A stretch of 64,000 nucleotides of DNA, from assembly GCA_016716745.1 (NCBI GenBank), contig JADJVD010000004.1, positions 434,001 through 498,000 on the forward strand. The letters are read 5' to 3'. Below are positions 1 through 6,990 of the stretch, piece by piece (the first letter of the stretch is position 1; the number at the start of each line of letters is the position of its first letter). A model generated the notes under the pieces. It had not been told where the DNA came from. It did not search any database and worked only from the letters and a program-made list of their open reading frames with translations. The translations under genes were made by a program, and so were the position numbers. Source of the DNA: Hyphomicrobiales bacterium. GTDB lineage: Bacteria > Pseudomonadota > Alphaproteobacteria > Rhizobiales > Beijerinckiaceae.

Positions 1-267
1 GACTACGGCGGACAGCGCCGGATCGAGATCGGCGCGGCGGCGGTAGCGCACCCATTGCGCGTCGCGCCTGTCGACGACGAGCCCGGCCTGTCGCAGAGCC
101 GCCATGTGCCGCGACATGCGCGATTGGGTTGCGCCGAGGCGACGCATCAATTCGCACACGCAATGCTCCTCGCCGTCCCAGATCAGCGCGAGGGCGGCGA
201 GGCGGGTCGGCTCGGCGAGGGCGGCGAGAAGGCTGACGGTTCGGTCCATGCGCACTTCGATCTGCAT
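1..267 (-). CDS. ArsR-family metalloregulator (3' end cut by window edge)
   Basis: Winged-helix repressor of the ArsR/SmtB family; 89 codons are visible and the C-terminus runs off the window. The N-terminal helix region (LAALAEPTRLAAL) is followed by a Cys-Val-Cys motif (C36, C38; HCVCEL) in the position of the ArsR arsenite-binding site, then the recognition helix region (GATQSRMSRHMAALRQAG) and the beta-wing (VDRRDAQWVRYR). ATG at 265-267 is used; an in-frame ATG at 247-249 is an alternative. The Cys pair suggests thiolate metal or metalloid sensing, but this is inference from the family. No ars or efflux gene is visible on this side; the partner genes may lie to the left of the window. 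Confidence 0.85.
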   Translation of the reverse strand, partial: MQIEVRMDRTVSLLAALAEPTRLAALALIWDGEEHCVCELMRRLGATQSRMSRHMAALRQAGLVVDRRDAQWVRYRRRADLDPALSAVV

Positions 268-433
268 ATGCGGATAGGCGCATACGCGCTTTGGCGCCGC
301 GCCGGCAATCCTTCGCCGCTGCGGCTTGGCGACGCGGGGCGGCCCGTGGCGAGCGGCGTCGCGCGCCTGCCGGCGATCAATGCGTCGGCGACGAGGGCGC
401 GCGAAATTGCCCGAGCCGATCAAGGAGAGGCAT

Positions 434-727
434 ATGCTCAGAATTGGCTGGATCGGGGCGCTCGCGGCGGCGACGTTGGTGGCGGCGGCGACGGAGGCGA
501 GCGCCTCGCGGCCAGTGCGGCGGACGATCGTCGGCTGCGTCGTTGAGACGACATTCTTCAGCGAGGACGGCTACGTCATCCGCGTTCACGACCGCGCCAA
601 CGCGCCGGTCGATTTGCAGCGCTGGCGCGGTCGGCGCCTCGAAATCAAAGGCTGGCTGTCGCCGGGGGATCGCTTCAACCTCGACGGCGCGCCGCGCGTT
701 CTGGGGCCGTGCAAGCCGGTGCGGTGA
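434..727 (+). CDS. small exported protein of unknown function
   Basis: A 97-residue protein starting at ATG 434, which is preceded by a strong AAGGAGAGG ribosome binding site at 422-430; upstream in-frame codons have no such site. An N-terminal signal peptide is clear (MLRIGWIGALAAATLVAAAT, then ASA-like cleavage near residue 24). The mature part is about 73 residues with two cysteines and a short beta-rich pattern (CVVETTFFSEDGYVIRVHD, LEIKGWLSPGDRF), resembling a small OB-like periplasmic domain. I do not recognise the family. It is divergent from the ArsR gene to its left. Confidence 0.7.
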   Translation: MLRIGWIGALAAATLVAAATEASASRPVRRTIVGCVVETTFFSEDGYVIRVHDRANAPVDLQRWRGRRLEIKGWLSPGDRFNLDGAPRVLGPCKPVR

Positions 728-748
728 GCGGAGCGCTTCGCGCGGCCG

Positions 749-1729
749 TCAGACGAACAGATCTTCCGTGTCGATGGACGCCAGCGAGACGCCGCGCAGG
801 AAGACCGATCCGCCGGGCGCGTTGACGCTGAGCCCGACGCCGGGGCCGGCGCCGCCGGCCGTGTATTCGACGAAGGACAGTTCGGACATGGCGACGCCCG
901 CCAGCGCGATCTTGTCGATGAAGGGCTGGAAATCGGCGATCACGTCCGATCCCGTGTTGCGCGTCAGGACGTAGCGGTCCGCGCCCGCGCCGAGCGTGAT
1001 CCGCTCGGAGCCGGCGCCGCCGAACACGTGGTCGTCGCCTGCGCCGGCGTCGATGACGTCGGCGCCGCCCGCGCCGTAGATCGTGTCGGCGCCGTCGCCG
1101 GCGATCACCGTGTCGTCGCCGGCGCCCGTGTCGATCCAGTCGTCGCCCGCGCCGGCATCGATCATGTCGTTCCCGGCGCCGCCGTAGATCGTGTCGGCGC
1201 CGCCGGCGGCCCAGATGAAATCGCCGCCGTCGCCGCCGTCGATCAGATCGATGCCCGTCCCGCCGTAGACCTTGTCGTTGCCGGCGCCCGCCCACGCGAA
1301 ATTAACGCCGTCGCCGGTGTCGACGCGGTCGCTGCCGTCGCCGCCGAAGATGCGGTCGGCGCCGAGGCCGCCGAACAACTTGTCGGCGCCGGCGCCGCCG
1401 TCGAGCAGGTCGTCGCCGGCCTCGCCCATCACGTAGTCGTCGCCCTCGCCGCCGATCAGCCAGTCGCCGCCGTCGCCGCCATAGAGCTGGTCGGCGCCAA
1501 CGCCGCCAATCGCGACGTCATTGCCGACGCCGGCGCGCACGACATCGTTACCGGCCGCGGCGTCGATATAGTCGTCTCCGGCGCCGGTGATGATCTGGTC
1601 GGCGCCCGATCCGGCATGCACCCAGTCGTTCAGCGGGCCGATATTGAGGAGTTCGCCGAGCGTCATTGTCGAACGGTCGACGATCTTGCCGTTGACGATG
1701 ACGACGCCATAGAGATTCACGAACTGCAC
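749..1729 (-). CDS. RTX (hemolysin-type calcium-binding repeat) protein
   Basis: A 326-residue protein that consists from about residue 38 to 255 of tandem glycine/aspartate nonapeptides (GGxGxDxxx type, for example GGAGADKLFGG and GGDGGDWLIGG). These form calcium-bound parallel beta-rolls in secreted proteins of type I export systems. The first 35 residues form a short non-repeat cap, and the last 70 (from ADRYVLTRNTGSDVIADF) match the usual C-terminal domain after RTX blocks, where the uncleaved type I secretion signal lies. There is no enzymatic domain, so a structural or surface role is likely. No type I ABC exporter or membrane fusion protein is in the window. Strong codon periodicity makes the antisense frame open as well; that frame is not a gene. 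Confidence 0.85.
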   Translation of the reverse strand: MQFVNLYGVVIVNGKIVDRSTMTLGELLNIGPLNDWVHAGSGADQIITGAGDDYIDAAAGNDVVRAGVGNDVAIGGVGADQLYGGDGGDWLIGGEGDDYVMGEAGDDLLDGGAGADKLFGGLGADRIFGGDGSDRVDTGDGVNFAWAGAGNDKVYGGTGIDLIDGGDGGDFIWAAGGADTIYGGAGNDMIDAGAGDDWIDTGAGDDTVIAGDGADTIYGAGGADVIDAGAGDDHVFGGAGSERITLGAGADRYVLTRNTGSDVIADFQPFIDKIALAGVAMSELSFVEYTAGGAGPGVGLSVNAPGGSVFLRGVSLASIDTEDLFV

Positions 1730-1919
1730 CGCGGCGCTCCACGATCCGGGACATCCGCCGGCGGCCGGCGGATTGGGGACCGCGAACTATTGTGAGCCGC
1801 TCGTCACCCCGTCAATCGTCATAGTTGCCAAACGGTTAACACGACCAGAGCAGACATTGCGCATTCGTCGCCTCCGGCCGCCTTGCCGGCGCGCCGCAGA
1901 AGGCTTACGCCATGCGCTC

Positions 1920-2867
1920 ATGTCCGCAGACCGACGCTCCTTCCCGCATCGCCATCTCCTCGGCATCGAGGGACTTTCGCGCTTCGACATCGAGGCGCTT
2001 CTGGATCTGGCCGACGAGGCGGTCGACGTCTCGCGGCAGGTCGAAAAGAAGCGCGCGACGCTGCGCGGGCGCACGCAGATCAACCTGTTCTTCGAGGCCT
2101 CGACCCGCACGCAGTCCTCCTTCGAGCTGGCCGGCAAACGGCTCGGGGCGGACGTGATGAACATGGCGGTCGCCAATTCGAGCGTGAAGAAGGGCGAGAC
2201 GCTGATCGACACGGCGGCGACGCTGAACGCGATGCGGCCGGACATCATCGTGGTGCGCCACAATCACGCCGGCGCCGTGCATCTGCTCGCCCGCAAGGTG
2301 GATTGCTCCGTCGTCAACGCCGGCGACGGGCAGCACGAGCACCCGACGCAGGCGCTGCTCGACGCGCTGACCATCCGTCGCAACAAGGGGCGGATCGAGG
2401 GGCTCGTCGTCGCCATCTGCGGCGACATCCTGCATTCGCGGGTGGCGCGCTCGAACATCATTCTGCTGACGCAGATGGGCGCGCGGGTGCGGGTCGTCGG
2501 GCCGTCGACGTTGCTGCCCGCCGGCGTCGAGCGCATGGGCGTCGAAGTCTATCGCGACATGCGGCAGGCGCTGTCCGGCGCCGACATCGTGATGATGCTG
2601 CGCCTGCAGCGCGAGCGGATGAACGGCGCCTTCGTTCCCTCGTCGAAGGAGTATTTCCGCTTCTGGGGCCTCGACGAGGAGAAGCTCGCCTACGCCAGGC
2701 CGGACGCGCTGGTGATGCATCCGGGCCCGATGAATCGTGGGGTCGAGATCGACTCGGGCGTCGCCGACGGCGCGCAGTCGCTGATCCGCGAACAGGTGGA
2801 GATGGGGGTGGCCGTGCGCATGGCGGTGCTGGAGGCGCTGGCGCGCCATCTGCCCAACGCCGCGTGA
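1920..2867 (+). CDS. pyrB: aspartate carbamoyltransferase catalytic subunit
   Basis: Joins carbamoyl phosphate and L-aspartate to carbamoyl aspartate, the committed step of pyrimidine synthesis. The 315 residues match the family length. The carbamoyl-phosphate site FFEASTRTQSSFE (near residues 57-69) is intact, as are SVKKGET, the RHNHAGA segment, GDGQHEHPTQALLD and the C-terminal MHPGPMNRGVEID motif. Start is the ATG at 1920, which gives the usual MSADRRSFPHRHLLGIEGLS-type N-terminus; the frame stays open upstream but that sequence is not family-like. No pyrI or pyrC follows directly; the next gene, ftsB, starts 42 bases on. Confidence 0.97.
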   Translation: MSADRRSFPHRHLLGIEGLSRFDIEALLDLADEAVDVSRQVEKKRATLRGRTQINLFFEASTRTQSSFELAGKRLGADVMNMAVANSSVKKGETLIDTAATLNAMRPDIIVVRHNHAGAVHLLARKVDCSVVNAGDGQHEHPTQALLDALTIRRNKGRIEGLVVAICGDILHSRVARSNIILLTQMGARVRVVGPSTLLPAGVERMGVEVYRDMRQALSGADIVMMLRLQRERMNGAFVPSSKEYFRFWGLDEEKLAYARPDALVMHPGPMNRGVEIDSGVADGAQSLIREQVEMGVAVRMAVLEALARHLPNAA

Positions 2868-2909
2868 TTCGTTAACCTGTCATTGACCATTGCCCGCCAC
2901 TCTCGCCGC

Positions 2910-3230
2910 ATGGTCGTGCGCAGGCGCATTCGGGCGGTTCTGATTCCGCTCGTTCTCTACGCGGTCTCCGGTTCGGCGGCCGCCTATTTCGTCTGGCACG
3001 CCTCGAACGGCCCGCGCGGCCTGAAGGCGAAGGCCGAATATCTCCAGCAGGCGGCCGACCTCAGGGTCGAACTCGACCAACTGAAGGCCGACCGCGAGCT
3101 GTGGCGCCATCGCGTCGAGCTGCTGCAATCGGCGGCTGTCGACCGCGACCTGCTCGAGGAGTCGGCGCGCGAACTGCTCAACCGCGTCGACAAGCGCGAC
3201 GTCGTCATCTTCCTCGACCAGAAGCGCTGA
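2910..3230 (+). CDS. ftsB: FtsB/DivIC-type septum formation initiator
   Basis: Small bitopic division protein of 106 residues. A basic N-terminus (MVVRRRIRAV) precedes one membrane helix (about residues 9-29, LIPLVLYAVSGSAAAYFVWH), then a coiled coil rich in Leu/Glu/Arg (residues 38-80) and the conserved tail LLNRVDKRDVVIFLDQ. The family forms the FtsBLQ complex that licenses septal peptidoglycan synthesis. ATG 2910 is chosen because family members begin close to the basic patch; a TTG at 2883 would add nine residues. Placement just ahead of a pdhA-like gene is the standard alphaproteobacterial arrangement. Confidence 0.9.
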   Translation: MVVRRRIRAVLIPLVLYAVSGSAAAYFVWHASNGPRGLKAKAEYLQQAADLRVELDQLKADRELWRHRVELLQSAAVDRDLLEESARELLNRVDKRDVVIFLDQKR

Positions 3231-3302
3231 ACGTCCGCGTCGCGCTCGCCAATGCGCGGGCGCTCGTCTAGCCTTGCGCGCGGACGATGGACTACGGGGC
3301 GC

Positions 3303-4229
3303 ATGTCGGCGGATCACGGACTGGATGGGCTGTCGCGCGAGCGGGCGGGCGCCGCGCTGGCGCTGATGCTGAAGGCGCGGCGCTTCGAGGAGGCGGTCGG
3401 CCAACTCTACGCGATGGGCGCGATTCCCGGCCCGGCGATGCTGGCGATCGGGCAGGAGGCCGCCACGGTCGGCCTGCGGCTGGCGATGGCGGCGGGCGAC
3501 CAGCTCGTGGCGGGGCAGCGTTGCTTCGCGCACGCGGCGGCGGCGGGCGTCGACCTTGCGGACGCGCTCGCCGGTTTGATGAGCGAGGCGCGCGGGCGCG
3601 CCGGGAACGGGCGCATCGCCGCGCCGGCGCAGCGCTTCTGGGGCGGCGATCCGCGCGAGGGAGGACCGGCCGCGCGGGCGCTCGGCCTCGCCCTCGCCAA
3701 CCGCTTCCGGGGCGACGGGGCGGTCGCCTTCGCCGCGCTGGGGGATCTCGCCGCCGAACGCGGCGAGACGTCCGACGCGCTGAGGCTGGCGCGCGAATGG
3801 AAGGCGCCGCTCGTCCTCGTCGTCGAGGACCATCGCGCCGACGAGGGGTTCGCGGCCGCGCTCGCCGGCGTCGGCGCGTCGTTCGGCGTCGAGGGGCGGA
3901 CCGCGGACGGGCTCGACGTCGCCACGACCATCGCCGCCGTGGCGCGGGCGCGGGCGGCCTGCGCCATCGGCCGGGGGCCGGCGCTCGTCGTGCTCGGGAC
4001 CGCCCGCTATCGCGGCCATTCGATGGAGGCGCCGACGCGCCATCGCCGGCGCGGCGAGGACCGCCGCCTGCGCGGCGGCGAGGATCCCATCGAACGGCTG
4101 CGCCAGCGCCTGCTCGCCCTCGGCGTCGAGGAGGAGGAGCTGGAGGAGGTGGACGAGGCCGCGCGCGGCGCCGTCGCGGATGCGGTCGCGAAGGCCGAGC
4201 TGACCGCGGGCGCGGAGGGCGTGCCATGA
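3303..4229 (+). CDS. degenerate PDH E1-alpha-like protein
   Basis: A 308-residue protein alignable over its length to pyruvate dehydrogenase E1 alpha (PdhA): MLKARRFEEAVGQLYAMG at the start, IGQEAATVGLRLA, and a typical tail from YRGHSMEAP to the acidic C-terminal helices. Catalytic features are eroded. The Tyr-Arg-x-His loop reads GQRCFAH, the GKGGSMH loop is missing, and the TPP/Mg motif that should begin GDG and end in Asn-Asn reads LGDLAAERGE and ends VEDHRAD. There is no frameshift or internal stop. It overlaps the next gene by four bases (ATGA), so it is translated as part of an operon. It is probably not an active E1 alpha subunit; a cofactor-binding or structural role cannot be excluded. 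Confidence 0.75.
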   Translation: MSADHGLDGLSRERAGAALALMLKARRFEEAVGQLYAMGAIPGPAMLAIGQEAATVGLRLAMAAGDQLVAGQRCFAHAAAAGVDLADALAGLMSEARGRAGNGRIAAPAQRFWGGDPREGGPAARALGLALANRFRGDGAVAFAALGDLAAERGETSDALRLAREWKAPLVLVVEDHRADEGFAAALAGVGASFGVEGRTADGLDVATTIAAVARARAACAIGRGPALVVLGTARYRGHSMEAPTRHRRRGEDRRLRGGEDPIERLRQRLLALGVEEEELEEVDEAARGAVADAVAKAELTAGAEGVP

Positions 4230-5437
4230 CCGAGATCGTGATGCCGGCCTTTTCCGCCGGGATGGAGAAGGGGCGGATCGCCCGCTGGGTCGCGCGGGCG
4301 GGGCAGGAGGTCGCGGCTGGCGAAATCATCGCCGAGGTCGAGACCGACAAGGCGACGATGGAGATCGAGGCGCCGCAGGACGGCGTGCTCGCCGAAATTC
4401 TGGTTCCCGCCGGCAAGGCGGAGATCGCCGTGGCGACGCCCATCGCCCGCTTCGAGCCGGGCGCGCACGCGGCCGCGCCTGCCGCGCCGCCGGAGGAATG
4501 GGATGGGCCGAGCGTCCGGCTCACCCTGCGCGACGCGCTGCGCGACGGCCTCGCCGAGGAGATGCGACGCGCGGCCGATCTGGTCTTCCTCGCCGCCGAC
4601 GCGGAGGCGGGCGGCCCGCAGCGGCTCGGGCGGGGCCTGTTCGCCGAGTTTGGGGCGCGCCGGGCGGTCGACGTCGCGACGAGCCCGGCGGTCGCCGCCG
4701 GCGTCGCGCTGGGGTTGGCGCAGGGCGGCGTTCGCGTCGCGCTCGCCTACGAAACGGCGGCCGAGGCTCTGGAGGCCGCGCCGCTGATCGCCGAGGCGGC
4801 GGCCGTGGGCGCGCCCGTTCTGGTCCTCGCTCCGCTGGAGGGGGCTTTGGCCGGCGCGCTGGCGCGCGTTCCCGGCCTCGCCGCGCTGGCGCCGGCGCGC
4901 GCGGCGGACGCCAAGGGGCTCGTCAAGGCGGCGCTGCGCGCGGCAGGACCGGCGGCGCTGCTGATCGCCGGGGCGGCGCTCGATGCGGAGGGGGAGGTTC
5001 CCGCGCTCGGCGACCACGTCGCCCCGCTGGCCGCCGCGCGTCTCGCGCGGGCCGCCGAACAAGGCGCGCCGCGGCCGGGCGAGGTTGCGACGATTGTAAG
5101 CCTTTCCAACGCGCTGTCGCCGGTGCTTGAAGCGGCAGGCGAACTTCTGGCGGCCGGGATCGAGTGCGATGTCGTCGATCTGCGCGCGCTGGCGCCGCTG
5201 GACCTGTCGTCGGCGCTGGCCTCGCTGGCGCGCACCAACCGCTGCGTCGTCGCCGCGCCTGCGGCGCTCGGCGGCGTGGCGGCGGAGGTCGCCGCGCGGA
5301 TGGCGAAAGAGGGCTTCGACCTGCTCGACGCGCCGATCCTTTGCGTCGTCGACGGCGATGCCGGCTTGCCCATGGCGGGGCGGATCGCCCAAGCTGTGCG
5401 CGAGGTCAGTTACGGAGGCGCAGATGAGCCAGGCTGA
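4226..5437 (+). CDS. lipoyl-domain PDH E1-beta-like protein, catalytic site eroded
   Basis: A 403-residue protein with the layout of rhizobial PdhB: an N-terminal lipoyl domain (residues 1-78, MPAFSAGMEKGRIARWV, lipoylation site ETDKATMEIEAP intact), an Ala/Pro linker, then an E1-beta-like region from RLTLRDALRDGLAEEMRR. In that region the Glu of the GEEVAEYQG-type segment is gone (LAADAEAGG), the TPITEHGFAG segment reads ATSPAVAAG, and the loop carrying the catalytic His (AQHSQ) is deleted between VLVLAP and ARVPGLAAL. The C-terminal transketolase domain (VDLRALAPLDLSSALASL) is well conserved. It may act as a lipoyl carrier or scaffold rather than an E1. Ordinary PdhB with the same fold is the alternative, but the losses argue against it. 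Confidence 0.75.
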   Translation: MTEIVMPAFSAGMEKGRIARWVARAGQEVAAGEIIAEVETDKATMEIEAPQDGVLAEILVPAGKAEIAVATPIARFEPGAHAAAPAAPPEEWDGPSVRLTLRDALRDGLAEEMRRAADLVFLAADAEAGGPQRLGRGLFAEFGARRAVDVATSPAVAAGVALGLAQGGVRVALAYETAAEALEAAPLIAEAAAVGAPVLVLAPLEGALAGALARVPGLAALAPARAADAKGLVKAALRAAGPAALLIAGAALDAEGEVPALGDHVAPLAAARLARAAEQGAPRPGEVATIVSLSNALSPVLEAAGELLAAGIECDVVDLRALAPLDLSSALASLARTNRCVVAAPAALGGVAAEVAARMAKEGFDLLDAPILCVVDGDAGLPMAGRIAQAVREVSYGGADEPG

Positions 5438-5717
5438 ATTGCGGGAGCTGTCGCCGCCGCCCGACGCGCGCGAGCAGGGCGGGGTCGAGGTGCTGCGCGT
5501 GTTCGTCGTCGATCACGCCCTGTCGGTCAGCCTCCAGCGCGCCTTCGACGATCCGGCGACCTGGGGAATGCTGCTCGGCGACGTGGCGCAGCATGTCGCG
5601 CGCATCTACGGGCGCGAGAGCGAAATCACCGCCGAGGAGGCGCTGGAGCGCATCCGCGAGGCGCTGGAGGCCGGGCTCGACCGTCCGGACGAGGATGACG
5701 GCGCCCCGAAACATTGA
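5424..5717 (+). CDS. DUF5076-like small protein of the pdh cluster
   Basis: A 97-residue soluble acidic protein starting at ATG 5424 behind a GGAG site; its first 14 bases overlap the end of the E1-beta-like gene. The core GGVEVLRVFVVDHALSVSLQRAF, WGMLLGDVAQHVARIYGRE and the C-terminal helix ALERIREALEAGLD resemble the small DUF5076-type proteins encoded between pdhB and pdhC in Rhizobiales; I recall this from synteny and have not run a search. Function is unknown. Unlike its neighbours, it shows no sign of erosion. Its stop overlaps the possible TTG start of the E2-like gene. Confidence 0.75.
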   Translation: MSQAELRELSPPPDAREQGGVEVLRVFVVDHALSVSLQRAFDDPATWGMLLGDVAQHVARIYGRESEITAEEALERIREALEAGLDRPDEDDGAPKH

Positions 5718-6523
5718 GGCGCGACGCCTCGTCGCCTCGCCGCGCGCGCGCGCAGGCGCGGGCGCTGGGGCTCGACCTGAGCCGACTCGCCGGATCGGGG
5801 CCGGGAGGCCGGATCGTGGCGCGCGACCTCGAAGGGGCGCGCTCGCCTCCCGAGGAGGTTTCGATGACGGAATCGAAGCCGGCGGCCGGCGCCGCTCCCG
5901 CGCCGGCCGCCGTCGCCGCCGGGCGGCTTTGCCTGTTCGTCGACGTGGCGCTGGACGCCGCTCTGGCGCGCCGGGCGGGCGCGCCGCGCGCCGGGCACAT
6001 CACCATCAACGATCTCGCGCTGAAGGCGCTGGCGCTGGCGCTCGACGAGACGCCGGCGGCGCGCCCCGGCGGGCAGGCGGGCGAGGGCGTCGACATCGCC
6101 GTCACCATCGACCGGCCGGGCGGGGAGGACGTTGCGGTGCTGCGCGACGTCGCGGCCAGACCTCTCGCCCTGATGGCTGCGGACGCGCATGACCTCACGC
6201 TGCGCGCCCGCACGCGAAAGCTCGGCGACGCGCAGAGGGTCGGCGGCTGTCTCGTCGTCTCGAATGTCGGCATGTTCGGCGTGCGCGCCATCGTGCCGGC
6301 GACGGATGCGACGCGCGGGGTGGCGGTGGGCCTCGGTGCCGCCGAGCCGCGCGTCGTCGCGGACGGGGAGGCGGCCAAGGTCGCGACCGTGATGACCGTC
6401 TGCCTCGTCGCCGAGGCGGGGCGGATGACCGCCTCGACGGCCGCGCGGCTGCTCGCCGCGTTCAAGACGCATCTGGAAAATCCCGATCGCCTCTTCGATT
6501 GCGGCGCGCCAGCCCCTACATAG
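5714..6523 (+). CDS. degenerate PDH E2-like protein lacking lipoyl domain and active site
   Basis: A 269-residue protein that matches dihydrolipoamide acetyltransferase from the peripheral subunit-binding domain onward (ARAQARALGLDLSRLAGSG, GGRIVARDLEGA). The acyltransferase domain follows (INDLALKALALALDETP, VDIAVTIDRPGGEDVAVLRD, VSNVGMFGVRAIVPATDAT). No N-terminal lipoyl domain is encoded. At the active site, where E2 enzymes have Asp-His-Arg-x-x-Asp-Gly, this protein has E-A-G-R-M-T-A with no length change (CLVAEAGRMTAST), so the catalytic His and Asp are Ala and Thr. Start is TTG 5714 (four-base overlap with the previous gene); an ATG at 5864 with a strong ribosome site would drop the subunit-binding domain. 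It is predicted to have no acyltransferase activity. Confidence 0.75.
   Translation: MRRDASSPRRARAQARALGLDLSRLAGSGPGGRIVARDLEGARSPPEEVSMTESKPAAGAAPAPAAVAAGRLCLFVDVALDAALARRAGAPRAGHITINDLALKALALALDETPAARPGGQAGEGVDIAVTIDRPGGEDVAVLRDVAARPLALMAADAHDLTLRARTRKLGDAQRVGGCLVVSNVGMFGVRAIVPATDATRGVAVGLGAAEPRVVADGEAAKVATVMTVCLVAEAGRMTASTAARLLAAFKTHLENPDRLFDCGAPAPT
5852..5858 (+). promoter_or_regulatory. strong internal ribosome binding site in the E2-like gene
   Basis: GAGGAGG lies five bases ahead of an in-frame ATG at 5864. Initiation here would yield a 219-residue product beginning MTESKPAAG, containing only the acyltransferase-like domain without the subunit-binding domain. It may produce a second, shorter protein or be the true start. 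Confidence 0.45.
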
Positions 6524-6569
6524 GCGGCGGGCGTCGGGATCGGCGCGCGGGAATGGAAGGACGGACGCG

Positions 6570-6854
6570 ATGAACGAACCTCTCGGAGTGATGGGCACGC
6601 CGCAGGCCGGCTTCTTCATGACGCTGCTGATCGGCGCGATCGCCGGCTGGATCGCCGAGCGGGCGACGGCGTCCGACCACGGCCTGTTCACCAACATCAT
6701 CGTCGGCGTCGCCGGCTCGTTTATCGGCTGGCAGCTCGTGCAGGCGCTGGGCGTCAGCGTCGGCGTCGGCTTCCTGTGGAATCTGCTCGTCGCCGCGGGC
6801 GGCGCGATTCTCCTGCTGATCGTGTGGCGAGCCATCGCCGGACGCCGGAGCTGA
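6570..6854 (+). CDS. GlsB/YeaQ/YmgE-family membrane protein
   Basis: A 94-residue protein with three predicted membrane helices (about residues 14-31, 37-58 and 66-88) and the Gly-rich pattern of the transglycosylase-associated family: LLIGAIAGWIAERA, NIIVGVAGSFIGWQL, and a C-terminal Arg-Arg-Ser. These small inner-membrane proteins are stress-linked in enterics but have no proven activity. Start ATG 6570 follows GGAAGGAC; ATG 6591 is possible. It lies between the PDH-like cluster and lipA, a place where such a gene is found in many Rhizobiales. Confidence 0.85.
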   Translation: MNEPLGVMGTPQAGFFMTLLIGAIAGWIAERATASDHGLFTNIIVGVAGSFIGWQLVQALGVSVGVGFLWNLLVAAGGAILLLIVWRAIAGRRS

Positions 6855-6867
6855 CGGCGAGCGCCGG

Positions 6868-6929
6868 CCGCAAGCCGCGCTTCTTCTGCGGCAAGCCGCG
6901 CTCTTTCTGCGGCAAGCCGCGCTTGGCCG
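6868..6929. repeat. three tandem copies of a 21-base GC-rich unit
   Basis: Units at 6868-6888, 6889-6909 and 6910-6929 share the core GGCAAGCCGCGCT followed by a pyrimidine tract (TTCTTCTG, CTTTCTG). They fill most of the gap between the GlsB-type gene and lipA. Each unit can fold as GCGGCAAGCCGC, a short hairpin (GCGGC/GCCGC). A local duplication or a weak transcript-processing site are both possible. Confidence 0.7.
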
Positions 6930-6990
6930 AGGCGGCCGGGTCGCATAAAGAACGGGCGCGGGTGGAGCTCGCGCCTGTCGGGAGACCGGA

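Noticed and set aside
1028..1795. Open frame on the + strand opposite the RTX gene
   Set aside because: It is the antisense shadow of a repetitive GC-rich gene; its Val/Ala/Asp repeats mirror the RTX repeats and it has no start signals.
3287..4225. N-terminal extension of the E1-beta-like protein through the E1-alpha-like gene
   Set aside because: The upstream part is an Arg/Gly-rich out-of-frame reading of the E1-alpha-like gene; the lipoyl domain starts precisely at ATG 4226.
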